Source: Camellia lanceoleosa (lineage: Eukaryota; Streptophyta; Magnoliopsida; Ericales; Theaceae). Taken from it: a stretch of 64,000 bases of DNA. The stretch lies in assembly GCA_025200525.1 (NCBI GenBank), contig CM045762.1:126485752-126549751 (forward strand), written 5' to 3'. The notes beneath the pieces are model-generated. The model had not been told where the DNA came from. It was given only the letters and a program-made list of their open reading frames with translations, and did no database searches. This document shows positions 11,825 through 22,388 of this stretch, piece by piece. The position numbers were made by a program, and so were the translations under genes. Within the stretch, counting starts at the first letter, position 1; each line of letters starts with the position of its first letter.

Positions 11825-12449
11825 CAACTGCAATCTTATCTATCTATGTGAGAAAGGGTCCTTTTTGAATATTTTTCTAGCTATATTTTCTATGTGCCTA
11901 TCATTGCTGATATGTGAAACTCATTTTTTATTTATTTATCACATTTGTCTCTCCTAATGCAATATTTAAACAAAAAAGGATAATGCTATAGTGTGCAACT
12001 TACACCTTACACATTTTTGTGTTCACTTACACCTTACACTTACATCTTTTGTGTAAGTGGCACATGGTGTGCAACTTATACATTTCATTTATACCTTCCA
12101 CTTACACTTACACCTTTTGTGTGAGTGTAAGTGGAAGGTATAAATTCAACTGCAATCTTATCTATCTATGTGAGAAAGGGTCCTTTTTGAATATTTTTCT
12201 AGCTATATTTTCTATGTGCCTATCATTGCTGATATGTGAAACTCATTTTTTATTTATTTATCACATTTGTCTCTCCTAATGCAATATTTAAACAAAAAAG
12301 GATAATGCTATAGTGTGCAACTTACACCTTACACATTTTTGTGTTCACTTACACCTTACACTTACATCTTTTGTGTAAGTGGCACATGGTGTGCAACTTA
12401 TACATTTCATTTATACCTTCCACTTACACTTACACCTTTTGTGTGAGTG
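11825..12449. repeat. Tandem duplication, two nearly identical copies of about 303 bp
   Basis: The sequence 11825-12127 (starting CAACTGCAATCTTATC) recurs at 12147-12449, offset 322, with almost no difference visible. Inside each copy are CACTTACACCTT phrases that themselves repeat. Near-identity implies a recent event. The two look-alike open frames at 12019 and 12341 come from this duplication and have no domain. Confidence 0.9.
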
Positions 12450-13225
12450 GCACATGGTGTGCAATCCACTTACACCTTTTGTGGGTTGCACACTTAAGAA
12501 GAAGCCAACAAGAAAAAGATATAAATCCAGAAAGTTTGTCCTGAAATTTATTCAAAAAGTGAATATATAATAGAAAGATCAATTTAAATTCTAAATAAAT
12601 TTCTGAATTCATACTACTGTTATTTAAATTTAAATTTACTTGTCAAAGTCTTCGTAGTTGGAAGACCAAGATCTACCAACCAACTCATGCTAAACATTAT
12701 TTATATATGCGATAAAATACAAGAAAGAGGCACCTATTGGCTTTCACATTTCATGATCCACCAAATTGAAGGAGATAGAGATAGATATAGATATCGAGAC
12801 TGAGAAGAAGAAGAACAACAGAGGAAGACACCTCTTTAACGGTATGAATTTCACATTCCATCTTTTAATTCTTGTTGATTAGACTTGAATAAAATAGGCG
12901 TTGGGCTATTTTAGCCTGGGTTAGGACTTTTTGATTTTTTGACTTTTTAAAATTTTTTTGTGAGAGAAGAGTGTAATAATTATGGGTTGGATGTGATGTT
13001 TTGTTTGTTATGGCTAAAATAACCTATTTTGTTTTTTGTGACTAAAATAGCCAAAAAAACTCTTGCCAAACGGAGTCAACAATGATAAAATAGAAAAAAT
13101 ATAATTATTTATATGTTTAAAAACTGTAAATTTAAATCCAATTGAAAAAAAAAAAAAATTATAAATATTGGATGAATCTAGAAAATAATTAATAGTACAC
13201 CTGATTTAGTCTCTATTGAATGGAG
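12450..13225. other. Intergenic, no gene recognised
   Basis: The stretch contains a purine-rich patch (GATAGATATAGATATCGAG, about 12781-12799) and two GGCTAAAATA/TATTTTAGCC phrases in inverted orientation (about 12908 and 13012). These could mark a degraded MITE, but no target duplication is convincing. Confidence 0.4.
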
Positions 13226-13932
13226 TAGGAGTGGTTATGGACTGATTTGGTTTGGTTGTGTCGTACATTAAGAACCAAATCAATTTTCCGTTTTAAAAAT
13301 TTAGAAACCAAACAAAATATAAAATCTTTAGAATTGAATTAGAAACAAATTGTAAGAAAAATGGTTCAATTCCAATTTAGTTTCACGGTTCTAGACTAGA
13401 AAATTCATCACTATTTCTAGATTATTTAGTTTAATAAAAATTAATTCTACCCATACATGCATTTCAAAAAATTTATTGACATACTTCAAAATTTTAAAGT
13501 ACTGTCCAAACTATTTTTTATAAAATGAGTAAAGACAAAACAAATAGTTAATATTCTATGGTAATTACTATAAAAATGTAAATTTTCAATAATATAAGAA
13601 GTGTAAAAATGATATAAATAGTGCAAAAATATATATGTATATTTTTGTGCAGAGAGAGTATTTTATAAATAGGATGTATGAAAGTTTTATCGACATGAGA
13701 ATGAAATTAAGGTTTGAAAAAGTCAATGTAAAGAAGATTAAGTAGCTTGTAGAACACTCTATAATTAAAATTAACAAAAACATCTAATAGTTTAGTTTGG
13801 TTTGAGTTTTTCAATTTTTTTTAAGTTTTAATTCATGAACCGAATTATCCCCTCAAAACACCGGACCAAATCATACAGTTTGAATATGCTTGGATCAATT
13901 TACAGTTTGACTAGTTTTTTTGAACACTCCTA
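13226..13932. mobile_element. Probable hAT-like non-autonomous element, 707 bp
   Basis: The segment begins TAGGAGTGGTTATGG and ends in TTTGAACACTCCTA, giving TAGGAGTG inverted ends. The flanks contain AATGGAG on the left and AATGGGG on the right, an imperfect target duplication. The interior, rich in GGTTTGGTT and AACCAAA, resembles the better-defined element at 16441-17139. No transposase frame is present. Confidence 0.6.
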
Positions 13933-15409
13933 AATGGGGCTCTAGAAGGGATAGATTGCGTGTATACTTAACATTTGACATAATTTACACAAAACGCATT
14001 CTTTCACTTTCAGGTTTGAATCCACGATCTCAAGACAGATTGTCCCACTACTAAAATGGTAATATTAAGGTACTCTTTATTTTGATTTACAGCCATGTTT
14101 AAGATCATTTAGATACTTTCTTGTAGATTTGGAGTAGCTAGCAATAGCTGACACAATACGTCTTTGAGTAGCAAATTTTCTCTAAAAATGTTATGAATCA
14201 TGAAAATGCACCTTGAAATTTATCTCGAAAAGTAAGTGTACTAAAAGTTAGTGGCCACACATACAATGAATGCAGTCCCTTAACTTACTTTTTTAGGTAA
14301 TTTTCTAGATAAATTTTGTGAGTTTATAGTGTATTGTTGATTTTTATGCTTCTATAGCTTACAGGTGGTTAATTCCTTTTAATGTTGATGTGGCTACCAA
14401 ATAACAGAGTCAATTGTAAGGCTTAGTTGTTGCATCAATTCTTCAAGTTTTACTATCTTCCAACTTTGGAAATGGTAAGTTGCTTCATTCTGGATATCTT
14501 TAAAATTGTGTGTGTGATATATGTCATTGTTTTTATTATTATTTATTCATTTGTTTTTGTGTGTGATATATAGTATACTTATTTATTTATTTATTTTCGG
14601 ATGATAAATTACATTTTTTACCCTCTAATTTTTATTCAAATCTTAATTTAAATTCTCATCTTTTAATTACAATAATTAAAACTTCCAACTTTTCCTCTAG
14701 TTTCAATATACTCCTCCCTTCACTCAACGTAAAAAAGTGTTAGGAAATTCTCACGTGTCTAAGAATTTTTTAAGAACATTAATGCTATGTTTAGTTGGGG
14801 AATTTGATGAGGGATTTGAAAAGAGAAAGGGAAAATATGTGTGAAATTAGGTGAAATGTAAGTATATTTTATTCACATTTCACCTAACTTTTTCCTTTCC
14901 CTTTCCAAATCATTTCTCAAATCCTCTAACCAAACACAGCGTAAGGGAACAAAATTATGAAGGATAATTACATTTACATATCATCGATCCTTTCAGTATA
15001 CACCATTATTTAGTATACATACATAATAATTTTTAGAATATAAAAATATATCAGTTCACACCATAACTTTCCCTTTTTAACACTAAGCTAATAAACTTGT
15101 GCACACCACAACCAAAATGTGCAATTTTTTATATATGAATATTTAATATTTGATTATTTTTGATAATTTGAATAAAATAATTTTTTTCAAATATAAATAA
15201 TTGGACATTTTATAAATATTCAACTCTGATTGTTCGAATATGTGACAAACGAACAAGCCATCTTCTATACGAACGATATAAACAAAAAAGTAAACTTACA
15301 TTTTCATTATTGTATTGTTCCAAATCAACAATATGAGTGTCACTCATGGTGTACAAATCTTCAAAATCAATTGATTTCAATATTCTTAAAATCCTAAATC
15401 TTCGCAGGC
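13933..15409. other. Intergenic with one Tourist-like MITE, otherwise nothing recognised
   Basis: AT-rich sequence. Apart from the MITE at 14783-14941 I see only simple-sequence runs (TTTAT units at about 14578-14596). Confidence 0.5.
14783..14941. mobile_element. Tourist-like (PIF/Harbinger-type) MITE, 159 bp, TSD TAA
   Basis: TAA flanks the element at 14780-14782 and 14942-14944. The ends, TGCTATGTTTAGTTGGGG and the reverse complement of CTAACCAAACACAGCG, are inverted repeats that extend into a near fold-back. A second copy of identical length is at 29395-29553. A TAA target site, a TTTGGTTGG-type end and the small size fit Tourist-like MITEs. Confidence 0.8.
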
Positions 15410-15571
15410 ATTAATGTTTTTAGTTTGGAAAATAATGCTGAAGATTATGATGGCGAAATTTATGAGTGTATTGTATTAGATTATAATGGTGAAAATGATG
15501 AGTGTAGTGTATTAGATTATCATGGTGAAGATGAACAGTATTGGATGAGAGATTTGTTCCAAACGATATAG
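15410..15571 (+). other. Short acidic open frame with an internal repeat, possible exon relic
   Basis: After a splice-acceptor-like TTCGCAG (15401-15407) a frame of 53 codons runs to TAG 15569-15571. It contains three acidic repeats of the form (L/E)DYxGExxEC, at DYDGEIYEC, DYNGENDEC and DYHGEDEQ. No family is recognised and no upstream exon was found. It may be a relic of a host gene or chance. I do not call it a gene. Confidence 0.25.
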
Positions 15572-15904
15572 TGTATAGGTGATGATATGTAAAGAGAAAT
15601 TTGTGTTTTCATATGTGAATTATTTGAATGAGTATATATGCGCCACATATTGTTCTTAATAGTCATTTTACTTGAAGATATTATTGTCATATAAATTTAA
15701 TGGTTAAATGGTGTGTATTGAGAGGATTCATGGTGATTATGAAATAAAATTACACTTTTTGCCTTCAATTTTTACTTAAATTCTGCTTTAATCCTTCATA
15801 ATTCATCTTTCACTAAAATAAAATAAAATAAAATAAAATAAAACTTTTATAAGGAACTACAAATAAAATAACTTAAATAAAGTCAAAGATGTCCCTAATT
15901 TAAA
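15572..15904. other. Intergenic, AAAAT-type microsatellite, no gene
   Basis: An AAAAT-repeat microsatellite (AAAATAAAATAAAATAAAAT) lies at about 15811-15842. Nothing else is recognised. Confidence 0.5.
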
Positions 15905-17405
15905 ATAGGATAAAATCCATTTTACTCCCTTATGATAGGGTCTAGAGCTCTCTATCTTTTTTAAATGAGGCCCTCCTACCTTTTAAAATATGTAAATAAC
16001 TCTCTTGTGATTTTGAGCTAAGATGCATGATTAACACTGTTAACGGCAAAGACGAAAAAGACGTTTATATCCTCCTCATTGCAACAATATCATTAGTTCT
16101 CTTAAAAATAAAATAAAATAAAATAAAAAATCACCACCATCAATTTATTCAATTCAACCACCATTACCAATTTTAATGAATAAAAAGTGTACATAATTTA
16201 ATCTCACTAAAAAATAAAAAATATATAACTGTACAAAAAGATACAAATATATATTTAGACACAATAACATGGTCAATGGTATTAACGGAGAAAGAATTTG
16301 AATTAGAAAATTGTGCATTTGCTTTTTGGCCCAATGGCATGGCGTTTTGCGAACTTGTGTTGTTGGTGTGAATCAAGGGGCTATGCTCTGTGTATCAAAG
16401 CTGTATGTTGCGAAGGTTACCCAATAGTGGAGATGGCTAGTAGGGATGTAATTGGTTCGGTATGGTTGGTATTGAGGTAAAAAATTACATCGAATCGATA
16501 ATATCGGTTTTATTATTTTGAACATCGATACAGACCATTTCTCCTATCAAACCATACCGTATTGAACCGAATCGAACCGATTGAAACGGTTCGGTTTGGT
16601 GCGGCTTAATCGGTTTAGGATTTTTCAAACTTGAGCCACTTTTAAATATAATCGTTAATCTATATAAAAATATTAAATTAGTTATTTGTCTAGCATTTCA
16701 AACATATCCAATGCATCCATTTAATACATACTTTTCAATTCCTAAATTAACAAAAATAAAAACAAAAAAAAATTTAAAAATACTGAGGTTTTAAGAATAA
16801 TGAGTTAGAGTTACGATTGTATATAATAAGAGTTTACAAACTTAGGTTATAAAGATGATAAGATTAATTAATTAAGGTTAATAATTTATTATACTTATTA
16901 ATATCATTATATTATTAGATTATATATATATATATTATAAATACAATATATGTTGAAACGGTCGGTTTCGGTTTAGATCAGTACACAAGGTGCTTAAACT
17001 GATACCGAACTAAAAATCGAAAAAATTCAAATTTAAAAACCGCACAGACCGATTCTTGTTAAAAAATAGACCAAATATAACCGGTTTGGTCTGGTACAAT
17101 CAGTTTGGTTGATTTTTTTCGATTTTTCTTACATCCCTAATGGCTAGGGCTAGGATTTGGTTTTTGAGCAGAAGAGATTGTTTAGACGATGGAGTTAACG
17201 GGTATATTTGTCATTTGATATTATTATTTGATTTTAATTGATTTTTTTTTTCCAAGTCAACTCTCAATTCCAAAGTGTGTTAAACAAATTTTTTTGATGT
17301 AAATAGAAATATTGACGGTAGGGAGGTAAATTATAAAATAGCCAAAATCACAAGAGAGGTATTTTGCTATTTTTAAATGATAGGGGGTAAAGCGTTTTGA
17401 GGTTG
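15905..17405. mobile_element. Possible long-TIR (Mutator-like) non-autonomous element, hosting a hAT insertion
   Basis: Left-end sequence (TCTCTTGTGATTTTGAGC at about 16001) and the reverse complement of right-end sequence (CTCTCTTGTGATTTTGGC, about 17344-17361) match in inverted orientation. So do outer phrases around TTTACYCCC and ATCATTT. AACACTGTTAACGG near 16036 and GGAGTTAACGGG near 17191 face each other further inside. This fits a long imperfect terminal inverted repeat, as in Mutator-like elements. I could not fix the ends or a 9-bp duplication. Confidence 0.4.
16441..17139. mobile_element. Non-autonomous hAT-type element, 699 bp, TSD ATGGCTAG
   Basis: An exact 8-bp duplication ATGGCTAG flanks the element (16433-16440 and 17140-17147). 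The ends TAGGGATGTAA and TTACATCCCTA are perfect 11-bp inverted repeats. The interior is rich in CGGTTT/AACCGA phrases, and no transposase frame is present. It lies inside the possible long-TIR element. Confidence 0.92.
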
Positions 17406-17440
17406 TAAATATAAATTTTTCTGTGTTAGAATTTCTCTAT

Positions 17441-18191
17441 TGTACGGGAAAGAAATAAACCTTCTCATATAATCCTGTTGATCAAGTCTGCGCTCCTCTG
17501 TCCGACGTCGTCCTACTACCTGAAAATACAAATGTGAGCTAGCCGGCGGGTGTGTGCCGGAAACCTCTCCGATGCCTAAGTCAGTAAACTAGACAGATGG
17601 ACAAAAGCTCTGTGTATTCGGAAATCAAAGTTGCATTACCTCTCCATAGGTGATGTTTGTGAGCTTTTATAGGTTCCGTGTGGCACAATCCGAGTAGGAC
17701 TCTTACTTCTCCATGTAGAGTCCTCCTAGGATTCATACTCCTGAAGGATCATGCTTATCCTCCAACACCCCCCTCACTGCTTAAACCAAGTGAGATGGTT
17801 TTACCATGGTCGGACTCTGATATGATCGAGGTAAGTATGACCATGCTGAGCCACAGAGTAAGCCGAACTATTCTTAGTTCGGTTCTTCCGCTTATTACCC
17901 CTTACCTCGGCTTTTCATGTACAACCGTGATGTGGTTAGACCAAACTAACCACAATATGACATGACCGGGCTAATTCTGAGACCGAACTAACTTCAAAGC
18001 ATCTTTAGACCGGACTAACTACAAAGTATCTTAAGACCGGACTAACTTCAAGCCTCCTTGAACCGGACTAACTTTTGGGCTTTGGGACCGGACTAACTCC
18101 TTAGCCCCTTTTACTCTGCCTTTCTTACTTTGGCCCATTAACGGCCCATTGCCCAGCTCGGCCCATTTTAACAATATAAATTACCCTCTCA
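17441..18191 (-). repeat. Element 1 3' LTR (left on the plus strand), 751 bp
   Basis: It runs TGTACGGG to CCCTCTCA on the plus strand. A minus-strand TATA-like CTATAAAAGCTC lies at about 17662-17673. From about 17980 a phrase of the form GACCGGACTAACT recurs five times at 25-35 bp spacing. On the minus strand, AAGGGGCAAT next to the LTR (18192-18201) is the candidate polypurine tract. Confidence 0.95.
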
Positions 18192-19385
18192 ATTGCCCCT
18201 TAATTCCATCTGTATAGCATGATAGGGATTACTTGTTTATCAGCCGAGCTAACAACCGAGCTAAAAAACCCTTTTAGCCTTTCCAACTGAGCTAAAAAAC
18301 TCTTTTAGCCTTTCTAGTCGAGCTAACTTAAGCCGAGCTGTGCCTGTCTGGTCAACACGTCTCTTCAATCACAAAGAATCGAATCACTTCTTCTTCCCAT
18401 GACACGTGGCATGCTTCGATTGGCTGAAGGCAGCTGTCACACCGCCCTCGTACCTCGCGTAATTTGAATAGTTCCCGCCTTCGTCCTATGCATCAAAACA
18501 AAAACTCTTATTTTGGATCAAACACTGCACTATTCACCTCCTCGTCTCTCTCTCTCTCTCTCGTAAATGCAAGCTTTCTGAGTTCTTTGACCTGCATTCG
18601 AAGAAGCTTCGTGGTTTTGCTGCCGTTTCTCTCATCTCCAGTTTCTTCCTCTTCATTTGGTAAGCTAGTCAAATTTGTTTCACTTTTCTTGTTTTTGCTT
18701 TCATTTAATCCATAGCATACTGTTTTGTGTTTTTTTTGCAAAACACTTTTTCTACTTAGCTTCGTGTTTTTCTGGAAAAAATTTCATAAGAACCACTTGA
18801 ATCTATGAAACAACCCGTAGAACACTGTTTTTTGATTCAAAATCATGATGCAACCGAACTAGGATACTGTTTATGCTAGGTATAAGTCTAGTCAGTTTAT
18901 AACCAAATTGAAACTTGCACCATACTTGTAGCTTCTAGAAATCAAACCAACCTTGATTTACTTTAGCCGAGATAACAAACCGAACTAAGTCCGCGATTAG
19001 GGTACTTGGTAGCCTTAGTTTCGACCGAGCTATGCCTAGGGGCTAAACCAGCATTCTTAGTTCAGACCGAACTAAGAGAGCTGCCCTTACAAGCTCAACC
19101 GGTCTACTAGAACCTTTCTTTTAACCGAGATATCGCACCCTTTGCTCGAACCGAGCTACGGAACCTTCATTGAAACTGAGATAAGTCCTTTAGCATCTCA
19201 CATAACCGAAGTAGGACTTTTATTTTCTTGATTTTTACTTTGTAGCACGGTTCAACGATCTGTGCTTAACACCTTTGTTTTTCACTTTGCAGACTTAGGT
19301 TGCCCAGGCACTCCCTTGAGGGCTCAACCGAGCTACTGAGCATAATTCTTCAACCGATCTAATTTATTCATAACTTAAAGAACAA
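18192..19385 (+). promoter_or_regulatory. Leader and presumed promoter of the element 1 antisense gene, motif-rich
   Basis: The stretch precedes the antisense start codon at 19386. A CT microsatellite lies at 18542-18562, as is common near plant transcription starts. A good donor (TTTGGTAAGC, GT at 18660) and acceptor (CTTTGCAG, ending 19292) would define a 633-nt leader intron. About fifteen variants of (A/G)CCGAGCTAA are scattered here, for example at 18242, 18254, 18966 and 19327. The open frame at 18464-18715 is serine/leucine-rich microsatellite translation, not a gene. Promoter function is inferred. Confidence 0.45.
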
Positions 19386-21420
19386 ATGGGTAAATATAGG
19401 TTCTTAGTAGAGAAACCTAGTGGTCTAGCCGAATTCCGAAGGGAATACAACATCCCTGATGATGTCCACCTAACCTTGGCCAAGAAAGACGTTACTCCAT
19501 GGGGGAACGAAGGTTTTGTACCCTTTACCCTCCTATCCATAGTAGAAACCGGTCTAGGATTCCCGGTTCAACCCTTGCTCTGCGAATTTCTTAGACAAAC
19601 TAGAATCTGCCCCACCTAACTTTCCACCAACTCATACCGCATAATAAACGGTATAGCCGAATTAAACCGCCGAGCTGGCATTAACCTTGGCTTAGCCGAG
19701 ATCTTCCATCAGTATTCAATAGGGTCGAAAGACGACGGGTGGGTTTATTATTTAAGAATACGACGCACCGGATAAAGACTTGAACGATGATGATTTTTTC
19801 TGGGTATCTGGCAAATTTGAAGACCACCAAGCCCAGATCCCAGGCCGAAGTATAAATTGGAATAAAGGAATCCCTGGTATAATTACTTTGGTTTCTTTTC
19901 ATGCTTCTGTTTTACTTCGGTTTCATGCTCCTGAACCGAACTAACAGTTGTTTTTATTATGCAGATTCAGCCCATTTTCAATCACTTTACAGCTACCCCA
20001 ATCTAAACACTTTCCGCGCCGCACTACGGTATCCAGAATGGAGTTGGGCCAAGCTACTAAATATTGAACCGACATACAGATACAGCGGCCGCCGAAAAGC
20101 CAGAGTGACCGACTTTCTGCTAGAAGACGTCTCCGAACCGGACCCAACCTTGCCTCAAATTAACCTAGTCTCCCTGACAGCTGAGCAAGAGATGGCAAAA
20201 AGAAACAGAGTTAGGGCCCTACTGACCGAGACAAACCGTGCCGAGGTACCACCAGCGAGCCAAACCCAGGAAACCGTTGTGGTGCTTCTTTCTCAACAAC
20301 CCTCATCATCTCGCCCCAGCAAGCGTGCCCAGACTACACTAGTCGAGCCACGCCTTGCTGACGAAGACGAAACTACACTTCCATCAAGCCCTCCACCAAG
20401 CCCACAGCCGGAGTGCCCCGACCGAGCCAGCTCCTCAAAGTGGGCACCAAAATTGATTTTTCAGAACCGAGATATCCAGGATACCGATTCGGTGGTTGCT
20501 GAGAAGGATCACTTGATGGCATTCAACCTTGCCAAGAGTGTTTGCCTTCTAACAGACATGGAACACCACCAGCACCTGACCGAACTAAGGGCCATCCGCT
20601 CGGCCACGAAGTCCATGGTGCTTGTAAGTAGCTTCTTTTGTTAACTTTTCTGAATTGTGCAACTCTAATTTCGGTTTGTTCATAAGTTTTTCCGTTCTTT
20701 TATAGGCCATGCAGAAGAGCCACATCGCTCACAAACGAGTGCTCGAACTTCGCAAGACTACGAGGCGTTACCGTCGGCGGTCAAAAAACGGCCGAACTAG
20801 AAGAAGCCAGGAAGCAGCTGGCCGAGCTACGATCCGAGAACGGTCGTCTGACCGGACTGGTTAGCTCGGCTGAGGCGGAGAAACAAAAGGCTGCAGTCGT
20901 GATCAAAGATAAATACCTGCGCGCATTGGCCAAACTTAAAGGCAAGAAGAACGCCGAAATTGCCGAGCTGAAAAAGAAGGCTGAGGACGCCAACGCTGAA
21001 GGTTTTAAGGAGGGAGAAGCCCTCTATATTCCTCAATGTGAGGCCGCTAAGGATTTGTTCTTCAAATGCGGCTGGAGGGCAGTAGTGGTGTAGCTCGGTT
21101 ATGAACCTGAGACCGAGGTATACAATCCTCCTTAGTACTTCATACTGAGCTCACTTACAGAGTATGCTGCATCTGTTCAACAGCAGTTTCTTCAGAGTTC
21201 AGACGATGATGAAGAAACCGAGCCCACTAATAATCCGGTCGTTAATGAACCAGCTAATCCCTCAGCTTGGTTGGAGCCAACTGTTGAAGACCTCACCGAT
21301 AAGCCGCCGACTGATACCGTGTTTCCGGTTGACACCGAGCTCCAAACTGAAACCGAGCTCCAAACTGAAACCGGTTTCAGGGTTGATGTAGATGCTGATC
21401 TTGACGACCTTTTTAACTGA
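19386..21420 (+). pseudogene. Antisense extra gene of element 1 (Transposase_28-like domain, coiled coil, acidic tail)
   Basis: Exon 1 (19386-19876) starts MGKYRF and includes EFRREYNIPDDVHL and TGLGFPVQPLLCEFL, the pattern of the plant 'putative gypsy type transposon' family (Pfam Transposase_28). Predicted introns at 19877-19964 (GT..AG, 88 nt) and 20624-20705 (82 nt) join it to a 219-codon exon with proline/serine-rich linkers and then to a lysine/glutamate coiled coil (about 20790-21040). An acidic tail ends DDLFN at 21418. Breaks are TAA at 19617, frameshifts near 19773 and in 20750-20790, and stops at 21091 and about 21133. Function is unknown in the family. It lies opposite to gag-pol, between integrase and the 3' LTR. 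Confidence 0.75.
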
Positions 21421-21574
21421 TTCTGTACTTTTCTTTTTCTTTTTTCTTTTTGCTTGTGTAACCGGGCTGTGGCCCCTCTTTTGTACTTGTTCTGAATTTT
21501 GATCAATGAAAATCAAATTTTCTGCTCAACACTTATTTCGGTCTTAGCTGATCAATCTGACTAAGCTTACTTGC

Positions 21575-22262
21575 CAACCACTCTTTAGCCGATATACTTA
21601 CTCCGGCTGAAGAGTAACAAGAGTTGGTTTAATCCAGCCAACCACTCTTGAGCCGATATACTTACTTCGGCTGAAGAGTTTAAAGAGTTTGGTTTAATCC
21701 AGCCAACACTCCTCAGCCTACGCCTTGACTTTGGCTGAAGAGTTCAAAGAGCTGGTTTAATCCAGCCAACCACTCTTTAGCCGATATACTTACTTCGGCT
21801 GAAGAGTTTAAAGAATTGGTTTAATCCAGCCAACCACTCTTTAGCCGATATACTTACTTCGGCTGAAGAGTTCAAAGAGTTGGTTTAATCCAGCCAACAC
21901 TCTTCAGCCTACACCCTTACTTTGGCTGAAGAGTTCAAAGAGTTGGTTTAATCCAGCCAACCACTCTTTAGCCTATGCTCTTACTTCGGCTGAAGAGTTC
22001 AAAGAGTTGGTTTAATCCAGCCAACCTCTAAGTTGGTTTTTCCAGCCAACCTAGAATAAAATGTTTGGTTATTCCGACCAAACGTCCTGCAACCTGGATC
22101 CTTATCCTGGGCTTAGGAGGGGTGTTGGTTTAATCCAGCCAACCTCTAAGTTAGTTTTTCCAGCCAACTTAGAATAAAATGTTTGGTTATTTCGACCAAA
22201 CGTCCTGCAGCCTAAATCCTTATCCTGGGCTTAGGAGTGGTGTTGGTTTAATCCGGCCAACT
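21575..22262. repeat. Tandem repeats between integrase and the antisense gene of element 1
   Basis: About seven to eight units of 62-66 bp run from 21575 to 22025. Each combines a TTCGGCTGAAGAGTT phrase with GGTTTAATCCAGCCAAC and a short AGCCGATATACTTA or CAGCCTACGCC variant. Two units of 117 bp follow (starting 22021 and 22138, CCAACCTCTAAGTTRGTTTT). GGTTTAATCCAGCC is shared between both unit types. Short satellites in the region 3' of integrase are known for Tat-lineage elements. Confidence 0.9.
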
Positions 22263-22388
22263 GTGTTTTTTATGCCCCTAACTCACTAATTTACTAAAAC
22301 AAACTTTTACAGAAGAAAACGACTAACTGAAAAGAAAACTACTTGTTTTATTGAGAAAGGGAGAAATTTACAAAAAATAAGAAAAAAG

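Noticed and set aside
12019..12544. Two near-identical 67-86-codon frames
   Set aside because: Products of the 303-bp tandem duplication in non-coding DNA, Thr/His/Leu-rich with no domain.
12893..13075. Possible MITE with TATTTTAGCC/GGCTAAAATA ends
   Set aside because: Inverted phrases are short and lie unevenly; no target duplication could be found.
17678..17965. 95-codon frame in LTR 1, repeated at 28575-28862 in LTR 2
   Set aside because: Present twice only because it lies in the duplicated LTRs; no domain, on the strand opposite to the element, with no start context.
18464..18741. Open frames on both strands over the CT microsatellite
   Set aside because: Serine/leucine-rich and Arg/Glu-rich translations of simple sequence, overlapping each other, with no domain. 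Treated as leader of the antisense gene.
21575..22025. Regularly spaced repeats as a CRISPR-like array
   Set aside because: The spacers are themselves repeats, the unit is inside a plant retrotransposon, and no cas genes or prokaryotic context exist.
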